Shown: in pieces, positions 32,899 through 41,869 of the stretch
Numbering within the stretch: position 1 is the first letter of the stretch
Layout of the letters: each line of letters begins with the position of its first letter
Assembly (NCBI GenBank): GCA_965194535.1
Contig: OZ239145.1
Coordinates: forward strand, 1,922,001-1,986,000
From: Verrucolacustris abundans
GTDB taxonomy: Bacteria > Verrucomicrobiota > Verrucomicrobiia > Methylacidiphilales > Verrucolacustridaceae
Direction of reading: 5' to 3'
Length of the DNA: 64,000 bases
The notes under the pieces: generated by a model
Seen by the model: the letters and a program-made list of their open reading frames with translations, nothing else
Told to the model about the DNA's origin: nothing
Databases searched by the model: none
Position numbers and translations under genes: made by a program

Positions 32899-34469
32899 TA
32901 TTCCAGAGGTTGATCCGTAGCCGAATCGAGTATTTTGAAGTCCTCGACATTAGCAGTTGGATCCGTCTTAAAGCTAAACGCTCCCGAGCACCGGCGCTGA
33001 AGTTGCATCAAAAGCTCATCATCCTCCGTCCGTAACCGATGCAACACTCCAGGATGCACCAAGACTTTGATCTCATGAACGTTCGGGTGTGTCCGTAACA
33101 CTCGACTGATCTCGCGCTGAATCTCAACGCTCATCGTTTCAAAGGACTTCACCATGCCTTTGCCTCGGCATGCCGGGCACTCCATATAAACCGCTTTTCG
33201 AATGCTTTCCTGAACCCGTTGCCGCGTCATCTCAAGCAGCCCCAAGGGGGAGATCGGCAAGGTATGAGTCCTGGCACGATCTCTCCGTAAACAATCCTTA
33301 AACTTCTCGTAGACAGCCATCTGATCCCGACGGGCTCGCATGTCGATAAAGTCGATCACGATAATTCCACCGAGATTTCGAAGTCGTAGTTGTCTTGCGA
33401 TCTCCTCCGCTGCTTCCAAATTCGTTCGACGGATCGTGTCGTCGTGATCCTTTCCTCCACGCGACTTTCCCGTATTCACATCGATCGAGACCAAAGCCTC
33501 TGTTTCATCAATGACCAGTGAGGCGCCCGATTTCAGCCAAACTTGTCTTCGCAGGGCACTCTCGATTTGCCGATTTACACCAAAAGCCTCGAAAAGAGGT
33601 TCCGCAGCAAGATGCCTCTTCACCTTGCGCAAAGATCTCTTCGAGATGGCTCCCACCAGATCCTTGACCCGCTTCTCAGCATCCTCGTTGTCCACCAAAA
33701 CCTCATCTACCTCCTCCGTTAGGAAATCCCGCACAGATCTCTCAACCAGATCGGGTTCCTCCAAGAGTACGGCAGGAGCCGTTTTTGTCTTCATTCCCTC
33801 CTCTACCTTGCGCCACTGCTCCAGCAGGAGAGCTAAATCCCGGACAAAATACCGGGCCTGAAGTCCTTCTCCATTGGTTCGCAAAATCACCCCCATTCCT
33901 TCAGGCACATCCAGTTCCTGCAGGATTTTCCTCAACCGCTTCCGCTCCTCTGGATCTTCAATTTTTCTAGATACTCCACTCATTTCACCAAACGGCATTA
34001 AAACGAGGTAGCGACCAGGCAGGCTTAGGTTCGTGGTTACCCGCGCCCCCTTTGTCCCAATCGGTCCTTTATTGACCTGAACAATCACCTCCGCACCTGG
34101 AGGATACAATCGCGGAATGTCGTTGCTCGTGATTCGTGGTTGCCGACCACGCCCACCCTTTCGTTCCACCGCCTCGATCTGCTCATCCATAGCCGCCGGC
34201 ACTGCGTCCCAGAAGTGAAGAAAGCCATTTTTTTCTAAACCGATATCGACAAAGAGAGCCTTTAAAGACGGCTCCACATTGTGGACACGCGCCTTATAAA
34301 TGCTTCCTGAGATGCTTCGGTCTCCATCCCGCTCAATCGAGAACTCCTCCACCACTCCTCCCTCCAGCAAAGCCACCCGCTTTTCGAGAGGTTCAACGGA
34401 AAGGAGCAGACTACGCCGCTCCTCCCTTTTTTTCATTCCCAAGATTCGTTTGATCGTTTCCAATATCAT
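32898..34469 (-). CDS. rng: Ribonuclease G/E
   Basis: An endoribonuclease that processes 16S rRNA and decays mRNA. The 523-residue protein begins with an S1-like domain (GSIYKARVHNVEPSLKALF, then the FVDIGLEKNGFLHF segment), followed by a DNase I-like catalytic region with SIDVNTGKSRGG and VIDFIDMRARRDQ (metal-ligand Asps) and the Zn-link CPACRGKGMVKS. The length corresponds to RNase G or a short RNase E without a large scaffold tail. The start is the ATG at 34469 (MILETIKRILGMKKRE); the longer frame enters rodA. It is 34 nt after rodA, in the classic mre-rng linkage. Confidence 0.93.
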   Translation of the reverse strand: MILETIKRILGMKKREERRSLLLSVEPLEKRVALLEGGVVEEFSIERDGDRSISGSIYKARVHNVEPSLKALFVDIGLEKNGFLHFWDAVPAAMDEQIEAVERKGGRGRQPRITSNDIPRLYPPGAEVIVQVNKGPIGTKGARVTTNLSLPGRYLVLMPFGEMSGVSRKIEDPEERKRLRKILQELDVPEGMGVILRTNGEGLQARYFVRDLALLLEQWRKVEEGMKTKTAPAVLLEEPDLVERSVRDFLTEEVDEVLVDNEDAEKRVKDLVGAISKRSLRKVKRHLAAEPLFEAFGVNRQIESALRRQVWLKSGASLVIDETEALVSIDVNTGKSRGGKDHDDTIRRTNLEAAEEIARQLRLRNLGGIIVIDFIDMRARRDQMAVYEKFKDCLRRDRARTHTLPISPLGLLEMTRQRVQESIRKAVYMECPACRGKGMVKSFETMSVEIQREISRVLRTHPNVHEIKVLVHPGVLHRLRTEDDELLMQLQRRCSGAFSFKTDPTANVEDFKILDSATDQPLE

Positions 34470-34503
34470 ATGATTTACCTTTCTTGCGACATAGGTCTTG
34501 AGC

Positions 34504-35637
34504 TCAGCCCAAGTGCCGTTGTCGCCATACACTTTGCACCAACCCCATCGCGGCCATACAAACGGCCAGGAAGGTTCCTCCGTAACTGACAAAGGGCAGG
34601 GGAATGCCGGTGATGGGTACCACCTTGATTGTCATTCCCACGTTGATGAAAAAATGTGTGAAAAGCATTCCCAAAACTCCCCCAGCCAGCAGCCTTCCCG
34701 TAAAATCAGGCGCCCTCCATCCGATCCAAGCAACGCACAAAAGCAGACCCGCCTGACCCAAAATGAGAGCCGCCCCCCCCATAAAGCCCCACTCCTCACC
34801 TAAAACGGAAAAGATAAAGTCATTATACGCGATATTCTTGGGCAAAAACCCATACAGGTTTTGATCTCCATGCAAATATCCCTTTCCCGTCAAGCCCCCT
34901 GAGCCAATCGCGATGATAGATTGCCGTATTGTCCAGCCTGCCCCTAAGGGATCCAAATTCGGGTCGAAAAATGTTCGGATTCGGTTGTTTTGATACGTTT
35001 TAAGAAAAGGCAGCTCCTTATTGAGGTGCCCCACATAAAAGTAGATCGCACACGCCGCTGCCAAGCCCAGCCCCGCTGGCACCAAGAGATACCGCAATCG
35101 TGTTCCTCCCACAAAGAGCAACCCGAAACACATCGGCAAGAAAACAGCAGCCGATCCCAAATCCGGTTGCCTCAAAATGAGAAAAACCGGAATGAGTGCC
35201 AACCCCACCAAGGCTAAAACAGTGCTAAATTTCTCAATTCGCTCCCTCATGCTCACCATAAGGGCACATGCCCCAGCTAAAAACGCCAATTTCATCACTT
35301 CGGCAGGTTGAAATCCAACGGGCCCAACCCGGATCCAGCTTTTCGCTCCATTCACTTCCCTCCCAAAAACCAACACAAGTAAAAGCAGTAGTAACCCTCC
35401 TCCAAACCAGAACCATCCCTGGTCCACCCACCGGTGATAATCCGCCATGGCAAAAACGAAAAAGCAGATGAGCCCTAACCCAACCCATGCCGCTTGCTGG
35501 ATGGCTGCATTGCGCAAGTCGGCCGCTTCACTCGTATGCGTGGCGCTATAAATGACCATCACGCCAAACATACAGAGCCCCAACATCAGAAATAGACTGG
35601 GCCAGTGCATACCCCTCCAAGCTCTTTTGGCCTTCAT
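34504..35637 (-). CDS. rodA: Peptidoglycan glycosyltransferase RodA
   Basis: A SEDS-family polymerase that makes glycan strands for cell elongation together with PBP2. The 377-residue protein has about ten membrane helices. SEDS signatures include GAKSWIRVGPVGFQPAE, RQPDLGSAAV and the C-terminal GMTIKVVPITGIPLPFVSYGG. The start is an ATG overlapping the mrdA stop by 4 nt (ATGA). Its direct coupling to mrdA fits the RodA-PBP2 complex. Confidence 0.96.
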   Translation of the reverse strand: MKAKRAWRGMHWPSLFLMLGLCMFGVMVIYSATHTSEAADLRNAAIQQAAWVGLGLICFFVFAMADYHRWVDQGWFWFGGGLLLLLLVLVFGREVNGAKSWIRVGPVGFQPAEVMKLAFLAGACALMVSMRERIEKFSTVLALVGLALIPVFLILRQPDLGSAAVFLPMCFGLLFVGGTRLRYLLVPAGLGLAAACAIYFYVGHLNKELPFLKTYQNNRIRTFFDPNLDPLGAGWTIRQSIIAIGSGGLTGKGYLHGDQNLYGFLPKNIAYNDFIFSVLGEEWGFMGGAALILGQAGLLLCVAWIGWRAPDFTGRLLAGGVLGMLFTHFFINVGMTIKVVPITGIPLPFVSYGGTFLAVCMAAMGLVQSVWRQRHLG

Positions 35638-37823
35638 CGGCGCCGTAATCCCCTGCTTGCTCCACCGCCGAACCCCTCATCCAACCAGTTAAAGAATCCT
35701 CCGATTCCCCCGTTATCGCCATCCCCATCAGCCTGCGGCCCTCCGCCCGGAGTATAAGATCCGTCCGATGCCGTTACCCCGTGAAAGTGACCTGTCACAG
35801 GAGCTTGGTACACCAACTGAGGAGGCACTCCCTTTTCCATTTCAAAAAGTTTAAAAAGAATTTCGGACGCCAACGGGGCACAAGTCGAACCCCCGGAAAC
35901 TCCACCTTCGACAATAACGATAACCACATACTTAGGATCTTTTACCGGCGCAAAGCCGGTGAACCAAGTTCGGGTGTCCTTCACCGTACTTCCTCCAATC
36001 GTTGTCACGAATTGCGCCGAGCCCGTCTTTCCCGCCACCTCGATGTCTTTCACGGCTGCATTTTTTCCCGTTCCCTCTGTTACCACCGCACGCAACCCCT
36101 CTTTCACCGCAGCCAGATTTTCAGCTTTCACGCCCAGATCACCCCTCTTCACAGCTACAGGATACTCCTTCGTCGCCTTCGTTCCCTTTTCCGTCGTTCT
36201 ACCCACTCCTTGGACCAACCGTGGTTGATAAACCGTGCCTCCGTTTGCAACCGCAGAGAGCATCACGGCCATCTGCAATGGAGTCACCCGCACATATCCC
36301 TGCCCAATCGAAGTGTTGGCCGTATGTCCATCACTCCAACGCTCTACGGCTGGAGGAGCGGGACGCGGCGTTTTCTTTCCCTCCGCCACCCAAGTCTCGA
36401 TTTTCGTTTTGTACGATTTTTTTCTTTGAGCCATTCGATTCTCCATCCACTCCCGCCCTGGCATCGTTCCAGGATCCTCTCCCGCCAACACCGATTCCCC
36501 ATCCGAACGCAGGAGAAGCTTTTGCCCAAACCCAATTCGCCTTCCCATTTCACTCATGGACTCAATCCCAGTTCTCACGCCCAATTGATAAAAGAACGTG
36601 TTGCATGACATTGCCAAACCACGCTTCAAGGTAATGCTCCCTTGCCCATCCGGATTCCAGTCATGCCATGTCCTCCCAGCCATCTCAATCGATCCGGGAC
36701 TATGAATGACCGTTTGCGGTGTAAACTTCGCCGCAGGATTCTCCAGAGCCGCCAGTGCCGTCAAGGTCTTGAAAGTGGATCCAGGCGCATAGGCTCCTAA
36801 CGCCCGATTCAGCATCGGTTTCGTCTCTGCCGTCATCAACTGTTTCCAATCTGTGGATTTGCCCGTTCCCCCTGGCACAAAGCTATTGGGGTCGAAATTT
36901 GGCACGGAACACATCGCCAAAATATCGCCCGTGTTTGGATCCATCACGACACACGCACCTCGACCCACACGCCGCATTACCTCCTCCACAATCGTCTGCA
37001 CCCTAGCATCTAGGGTCAGATACACGTTGTGACCCGGAACAGGAGCCTGATATCCCTGCTCTTCCATAATAAACCCTAAATTATTTTTCTTCAGAATCTT
37101 TCCGCCAGGAACACCCTCCAGATCCGCCTCGAAACCTTTTTCGATGCCTTCCTTGCCAATTACCTCAGGCTGAAAGGTCTCCAAGGTTTGTTCCTCAGGA
37201 GCTCCGACAAACCCCATGATATGGGAGGCCAGAGCCCCGTATGGGTACCAGCGGACGGGCCGGGCCGCCTCTTGTACCCCGGGAATTCGAGGATCTCTTT
37301 CCGCCATTCGTGACAACGTCGCAAAATCGATCTGAGTGGCCAACTGAAACGGCGTATTGGGCCTTTGCTGATTATGTTTTCTGAGCTCATCCACCTCATA
37401 GTTAGGCACAATGCCCAAACTTCTTAACGGCTCCGTAGATGTCTCATCCACGATTTTCGCAATGTCCACTTGCTTCTGTTTTCTTCTCTTTTCTCCCACC
37501 CCCACCTCGACCGATGTCATGGGCAACCTGCCCCGATGCGCTCTTGCATAATTTCCTGTTAACTCCCTGACATATAAATCCACATCATATCGCGCACGAT
37601 TTTCAGCCAGGGGCAACCCATTCCGGTCCAGCACCAATCCTCGGGGTGGGGATAACAAAATCGGAATGGTGGTTTGCTGAATCAGCGTCTGGGCATGTTT
37701 TTGTCCCTCCACCACTTGGACGACAAAAAGCCTCTGTAGAAGAATAAGCGCCGCCAAGGCAACAACAACCATCGCCGCCCCCATCCGTTTGGGTACGTTT
37801 GCTTGAGGTCGCGCCAAAAGCAT
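35634..37823 (-). CDS. mrdA: Penicillin-binding protein 2 (elongation transpeptidase)
   Basis: Crosslinks peptidoglycan during lateral growth. The 729-residue class B PBP has a short cytoplasmic N-terminus, one membrane helix (AMVVVALAALILLQRLFV), a pedestal domain with PPRGLVLDRNGLPLAENR, and a transpeptidase domain with the SxxK motif (PGSTFKT, active Ser near residue 347), SCN and KTG (VAGKTGSAQ). A Gly/Asp-rich tail ends the protein. The ATG at 37823 shares a base with the mreD stop (TGATG). The longer frame adds 19 residues read inside mreD. Confidence 0.95.
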   Translation of the reverse strand: MLLARPQANVPKRMGAAMVVVALAALILLQRLFVVQVVEGQKHAQTLIQQTTIPILLSPPRGLVLDRNGLPLAENRARYDVDLYVRELTGNYARAHRGRLPMTSVEVGVGEKRRKQKQVDIAKIVDETSTEPLRSLGIVPNYEVDELRKHNQQRPNTPFQLATQIDFATLSRMAERDPRIPGVQEAARPVRWYPYGALASHIMGFVGAPEEQTLETFQPEVIGKEGIEKGFEADLEGVPGGKILKKNNLGFIMEEQGYQAPVPGHNVYLTLDARVQTIVEEVMRRVGRGACVVMDPNTGDILAMCSVPNFDPNSFVPGGTGKSTDWKQLMTAETKPMLNRALGAYAPGSTFKTLTALAALENPAAKFTPQTVIHSPGSIEMAGRTWHDWNPDGQGSITLKRGLAMSCNTFFYQLGVRTGIESMSEMGRRIGFGQKLLLRSDGESVLAGEDPGTMPGREWMENRMAQRKKSYKTKIETWVAEGKKTPRPAPPAVERWSDGHTANTSIGQGYVRVTPLQMAVMLSAVANGGTVYQPRLVQGVGRTTEKGTKATKEYPVAVKRGDLGVKAENLAAVKEGLRAVVTEGTGKNAAVKDIEVAGKTGSAQFVTTIGGSTVKDTRTWFTGFAPVKDPKYVVIVIVEGGVSGGSTCAPLASEILFKLFEMEKGVPPQLVYQAPVTGHFHGVTASDGSYTPGGGPQADGDGDNGGIGGFFNWLDEGFGGGASRGLRRR

Positions 37824-38335
37824 CACCGCCTCCTTCCCGCGACGCGCACTCGCACCTTTTCTGCGCGTGAGTTGAGCCAAAGCCCAAGAGGCACGGAAAC
37901 AAGCCCGTTGAGGATTCCAGCAAGCACCAAGGCCACGCTAAGGGAGAAAGGCCAAGCCCATTCGCGAAATTCCCAACAGTGCAAAAATCGGTCCCACGCA
38001 AAAAAACCTACTCCAGCCAAAATCGCACCGACGGCTTGCTCCCCCCACGAGGCCCCCACCCACCAACCCCTCTGTGTACGAACCAAGGTTGCCGTCACGC
38101 CCATCACCAACGCGTGATGCCCCAAGGGGGAAAACGTCGCAAAGTCCCAAAACAACCCCACCGTAAAAACCCAGACACACAGCGCAGGAACCGAAAGAAG
38201 CAGCCCAGCCTGCACGACCACGGCCGCAAGAAGGTTCGTTCCAAGCGCTCCCACGCCATGCCAATCAGGTCCTGCAGCTCGAATGAGCCATACCCCGAAG
38301 GCCAGCCCAATCAATCTTCCAAAAAGAGTGTTCAT
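37823..38335 (-). CDS. mreD: Rod-shape-determining protein MreD
   Basis: A 170-residue membrane protein with five or so helices, small and poorly conserved like all MreD. It is identified mainly by position between mreC and mrdA and by the hydrophobic profile plus the short C-terminal basic tail. It links MreB/MreC to the PBP2-RodA synthase. The ATG overlaps the mreC stop, and its own stop overlaps mrdA. Confidence 0.85.
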   Translation of the reverse strand: MNTLFGRLIGLAFGVWLIRAAGPDWHGVGALGTNLLAAVVVQAGLLLSVPALCVWVFTVGLFWDFATFSPLGHHALVMGVTATLVRTQRGWWVGASWGEQAVGAILAGVGFFAWDRFLHCWEFREWAWPFSLSVALVLAGILNGLVSVPLGLWLNSRAEKVRVRVAGRRR

Positions 38336-39174
38336 TTCTTGGCAGGCGCTCCACCTGTCAAAATAAACATCTCCCTCAAATCATTTAAATCCGCCGCAGG
38401 GGTCACACTTCCCTCCCGATATAAACCGGAGTTTTTTTCAGCCGTTAGCGGAGGCGCCTCACTCACCGTTCCAACCAAAAGATTCGGAGGAAATGTTCCT
38501 CCCAAACCTGTTGTTAAAACTCTTTCCCCAATCTCAAATTTGGATTCTCGGGTGACGAATGTCATTTTACAGACAGGCGTTCCCCCATTCAGTGGCGTAT
38601 TTCCCAGAAGGATTCCTTGCGCTTTTGTGCTTTCCGTCAAAACACTCACCTTGCAGTTCTCATCGGAAATCAACATCACGCGTGTCGTGGTTCTTCCCAC
38701 GGTTCCTGTTTTTCCAATCACCCCACGAGGCGTCACCACAGGTTGGTCCTGAGCTAAGTTGGGGTCGTCATTCCATCCACGATCTACCAGTACCGAATTC
38801 CACCAATTCGATGAATCCCGCTCTACGACGCGGCAGGCTAACAACCGATACGACTGCTTGTCGCGGAAGGCCAACATTTCCCGGAACCGATCGTTCTCCG
38901 TCCTTAGATAATCCACCTGGCGAATTTCGGTTTGTAAGCGAACGTTCTCAGCTCGTAGATTGCGATTTTCTTCGTCCAGCGCATCTGCACGCCGAAGGCT
39001 TTGCCTAAAATCTTCGATGCGAATTTTGAACTCGCTCCACGTCCTCGCCAAGGGGGAGACCGTTTCGATCGTTACTTTCTCCGTGTTACGGGAAGTCACA
39101 GGCGCGAAAAAGATAACCGCACCCCCCGCCAAAACGGCGAGGCCTCCACCGATCCAAACCCACTTCCGCGACAT
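38332..39174 (-). CDS. mreC: Rod-shape-determining protein MreC
   Basis: A 280-residue single-pass periplasmic scaffold. It has an N-terminal membrane helix (WVWIGGGLAVLAGGAVIFF), a coiled coil (EFKIRIEDFRQSLRRADALDEENRNLRAENVRLQTEIRQ) and two beta-barrel lobes with the conserved LVDRGWNDDP and PRGVIGKTGTVGRTTTRV motifs. It activates PBP2 by binding its pedestal. It is 37 nt downstream of mreB and overlaps mreD by 4 nt. Confidence 0.93.
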   Translation of the reverse strand: MSRKWVWIGGGLAVLAGGAVIFFAPVTSRNTEKVTIETVSPLARTWSEFKIRIEDFRQSLRRADALDEENRNLRAENVRLQTEIRQVDYLRTENDRFREMLAFRDKQSYRLLACRVVERDSSNWWNSVLVDRGWNDDPNLAQDQPVVTPRGVIGKTGTVGRTTTRVMLISDENCKVSVLTESTKAQGILLGNTPLNGGTPVCKMTFVTRESKFEIGERVLTTGLGGTFPPNLLVGTVSEAPPLTAEKNSGLYREGSVTPAADLNDLREMFILTGGAPAKK

Positions 39175-39211
39175 TTTTTATTTTTTGCGAAACAATTTCT
39201 TCAAGAAGCGG

Positions 39212-40252
39212 TTACCCGCGTCCATCCGAAGTCGTTAGTTTCGTTAAAAACTCCAGTTCATCGAGCACCTTTCCTGTGCCCTCCACAACTGCGCTCAGCG
39301 GGTCCTCTGCCACATGGATGGGCAGCCCCGTTTCCTCAGTCAAAAGCCGATCAAATCCCCTCAGCAACGCTCCGCCACCTGCCAACACGACTCCTCGCTC
39401 CACTAGGTCGCTCGACAACTCAGGAGGACATCTCTCTAAGGTCAACCTCACGCTCTCCAGAATGATCTGCACGGGCTCAAGCAGAGCCTCCCGAACCTCT
39501 TGTGAAGTAATCGTTAGGGTTTTAGGAAGACCTGCCACCAGATCCCGCCCCCGCACCTCCATCGAAATCTCCTTTTCCATGGGATACACAGAACCGATCT
39601 TCACCTTGATATCCTCAGCAGTTCTTTCCCCGATCATCAAATTATAGGCTCTCTTGAGGTAATTCATAATGGCCTCATCCAACTCGTCTCCTGCGACTCT
39701 CACGCTGCGACTAAAGACAATTCCCCCCAAAGAAATGATCGCCATCTCAGTGGTTCCACCCCCGATATCAATAATCATATTGCCCGAAGCATCCTGTACA
39801 GGAAGACCCACCCCAATCGCCGCAGCCAAAGGCTCCTCGATCAACCGCACGCTACGCGCACCCGCGTGAGCTGCTGATTCACACACAGCCCGACGCTCCA
39901 CTTCCGTAATTCCTGAGGGAACGGCAATCACAAGGCGAGGTCTAGGTCTCCAGCGATTTTGCGACTTTGAGGCCTTTTCAATAAAGCACTTCAACATTGC
40001 CTCTGTAACCTCGAAATCACTGATCACACCATCTTTCAATGGACGAACTGCAATAATTGAGCCTGGCGTTCTGCCCAACATGCGCTTCGCCTCGTCACCC
40101 ACCGCCAAAACGCGCCTGGAGGCTTGATCCATTGCCACAACCGATGGCTCACGCAAGACCACCCCCTTACCGCGCACGTAAACCAGTGTGTTGGCCGTGC
40201 CAAGGTCCACACCCATGTCGTTCTCTAGAAAAGGGAAAAGCTTACTCAACAT
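39212..40252 (-). CDS. mreB: Actin-like cytoskeletal protein MreB
   Basis: Bacterial actin that organises elongation. The 346-residue protein has the phosphate-1 motif GVDLGTANTLVYV, phosphate-2 IDIGGGTTEMAIIS and the adenosine motif VLAGGGALLRG. The N-terminal MLSKLFPFLENDMG is an amphipathic membrane-binding helix. The ATG at 40252 is chosen because this helix then starts the protein; the longer frame lies over the divergent promoter region. It heads the shape operon. Confidence 0.97.
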   Translation of the reverse strand: MLSKLFPFLENDMGVDLGTANTLVYVRGKGVVLREPSVVAMDQASRRVLAVGDEAKRMLGRTPGSIIAVRPLKDGVISDFEVTEAMLKCFIEKASKSQNRWRPRPRLVIAVPSGITEVERRAVCESAAHAGARSVRLIEEPLAAAIGVGLPVQDASGNMIIDIGGGTTEMAIISLGGIVFSRSVRVAGDELDEAIMNYLKRAYNLMIGERTAEDIKVKIGSVYPMEKEISMEVRGRDLVAGLPKTLTITSQEVREALLEPVQIILESVRLTLERCPPELSSDLVERGVVLAGGGALLRGFDRLLTEETGLPIHVAEDPLSAVVEGTGKVLDELEFLTKLTTSDGRG

Positions 40253-40363
40253 AAATAAGTAAAAAGTACTCTCCTCTTTGTTCCCCTTTTCGTCAATCTC
40301 CAAAAGACCCCATTTTACCCCCTCCCCCTACCATTTTGCTCCACTCAGTGTAATGATGACTCT
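40253..40363. promoter_or_regulatory. Divergent intergenic region of the mreB operon and LON-domain gene
   Basis: This 111-bp pyrimidine-rich gap must hold the promoter of the mreB-to-histidine-kinase operon (minus) and of the LON-domain gene (plus). On the plus side TGTAAT (40349-40354) lies only 9 nt before the ATG and could be a -10 box of a leaderless transcript. No convincing -35 is seen. Confidence 0.4.
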
Positions 40364-40948
40364 ATGAACTTGCCCGAACAGGTCGGTGTTATGGTTTTAC
40401 CCCAAACCGTGTTCTTTCCGCACCACCTCCTTCCCCTCCACATATTTGAACCACGATACCGGACCATGCTTCACCAAGCCCTTGAAGGCTCCCGAATGTT
40501 TGCTGTGACAAACGAAGCGATTTCCTCCACCCCTGCTCCCCGCGTTGCAGGTCTCGGCCTGATTCGCTCCTGCGTTCAACAGCCTGACGGCACCTCAAAC
40601 CTAGTCTTACAAGGGCTCGCTCGAGTTCGCGTCGATCATCTAATTCAAACGAATCCTTACCTCATAGCCTCCCCAGAACCCCTCGAAGATCCAGAACCTA
40701 ATACCCCCGGCAACCTTGTTACGCGTGAAGCCCTCGTTGCAAAAATCCTCGAAAAAGTTGAAAAAATTGAAAATCCTATGGGTCCTCCTCTTGAGGATAT
40801 AAAAAAGTTTATCCGTCACCTAGAAGACCACCACGCCTTCGTCGATCTCATCGCAGGTTGCTTTCTTCGTGACCCTGAAATCCGCCAAACCCTTCTACAA
40901 ACAGCCACTCTTACCGATCGCTTACGTCTTCTCCTCCAAAACCTATAG
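40364..40948 (+). CDS. LON substrate-binding domain protein
   Basis: A 194-residue protein consisting only of the N-terminal substrate-binding (LON/PUA-like) domain of Lon protease, with no AAA+ or protease domain. It begins LPQTVFFPHHLLPLHIFEPRYRTML, the classic LON start, and continues with the GLGLIRSCVQQPDGTSNLVLQGLARVRV strands. A C-terminal helical bundle completes the domain. Such stand-alone proteins are common in bacteria and may bind substrates or peptides; function is unknown. It stands alone between divergent mreB and an AT-rich gap. Confidence 0.87.
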   Translation: MNLPEQVGVMVLPQTVFFPHHLLPLHIFEPRYRTMLHQALEGSRMFAVTNEAISSTPAPRVAGLGLIRSCVQQPDGTSNLVLQGLARVRVDHLIQTNPYLIASPEPLEDPEPNTPGNLVTREALVAKILEKVEKIENPMGPPLEDIKKFIRHLEDHHAFVDLIAGCFLRDPEIRQTLLQTATLTDRLRLLLQNL

Positions 40949-41099
40949 GTACACTTTCCGAAATTTTAATTTTTAAATTTGACATCTTTTAAATGTATGT
41001 TACTTTTAGGACATGCCTTACAAAGCATTGTTAACGATTGACTTGCAATTCAATTATCGAATCCATTACACTAGTTAAAGATTAATAAACAGTTTTTAT
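40949..41099. promoter_or_regulatory. AT-rich intergenic region with candidate aroD promoters
   Basis: This 151-bp gap is much richer in A and T than the flanking genes. Two sigma-70-like pairs are visible: TTGACA (40979-40984) with a 16-nt spacer to TACTTT, and TTGCAA (41044-41049) with a 17-nt spacer to TACACT (41067-41072), 27 nt before the aroD ATG. There is no clear Shine-Dalgarno before aroD. A near-palindromic AAATTT run lies at about 40961-40980. Confidence 0.45.
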
Positions 41100-41864
41100 A
41101 TGCCAATGACCCCCACAGCCTCGGATATCACGACTGATATCCGGCCCCCCGCCAAGAAGCCGATCTCGTGGAAAAGCGCGCCTCTCACAGTTGGTACGAT
41201 CTCCACAAGCTCAGGTCTTGCTTACTTACTCGATGCACCTGCGGGCGTTGATATTGTTGAAGTGCGCCTAGACCTGCTTCTCTCTAGAGGGGTTTCCGCT
41301 GATAAGATTCAAGACGCCCTCGCGAAACGCACCATTCCCGCTTTGCTTACCCTTCGCACAAGGGATGAGGGGGGTAATTTCAACTGGCGCTCCCGCCAAC
41401 GTGTTCTTTTCTTCCTTAAATTCATTCCCTTTGTCGATGCGGTCGACTTGGAACTGACAAATCTCCCTCGCCTAGGACGTGTTTTGCGGATGGTTCGCAA
41501 AACAAAACGGGATCTAGTTCTCTCCTCTCATTCGCTTAGGAGAAAACTAACCCCCCTTCGCCTGCGCCGTCTTCTGACACAATTCCGAAAAACCCGTGCC
41601 AGCGTTTATAAAATCGTTGGATTAGCACGTCGCCGTCGCGATGTTCGCGCCTTAGCGGAACCCCTCCTCACTCACTCCCATATGCGGCTCGCCATCTTGG
41701 GTACAGGCCCCCTCGCGACCGCTTCTCGTCTCTCCCTGCCCGCACTCGGATCTCGCTTACTCTATGTTCATCTAGACGAACCCACAGCCCCCGGCCAGCC
41801 CAGCCACGATACCTCTTTCACCTTTGCCCAACTGAAGCCCACCTTCTCCCCAAAAGGGGTATAG
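41100..41864 (+). CDS. aroD: Type I 3-dehydroquinate dehydratase
   Basis: Third step of the shikimate pathway, dehydrating 3-dehydroquinate through a Schiff base. The 254-residue protein has VGTISTSSGL, EVRLDLL (substrate-binding Glu54/Arg56), LSSHS with catalytic His144, YKIVGLA with Schiff-base Lys171 and PTAPGQ near the C-terminus. These positions match the type I enzyme closely. A 25-residue Pro/Ser-rich N-terminal extension precedes the barrel. It is monocistronic, with its own AT-rich promoter region and no visible ribosome site. Confidence 0.87.
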   Translation: MPMTPTASDITTDIRPPAKKPISWKSAPLTVGTISTSSGLAYLLDAPAGVDIVEVRLDLLLSRGVSADKIQDALAKRTIPALLTLRTRDEGGNFNWRSRQRVLFFLKFIPFVDAVDLELTNLPRLGRVLRMVRKTKRDLVLSSHSLRRKLTPLRLRRLLTQFRKTRASVYKIVGLARRRRDVRALAEPLLTHSHMRLAILGTGPLATASRLSLPALGSRLLYVHLDEPTAPGQPSHDTSFTFAQLKPTFSPKGV

Positions 41865-41869
41865 GCCCG

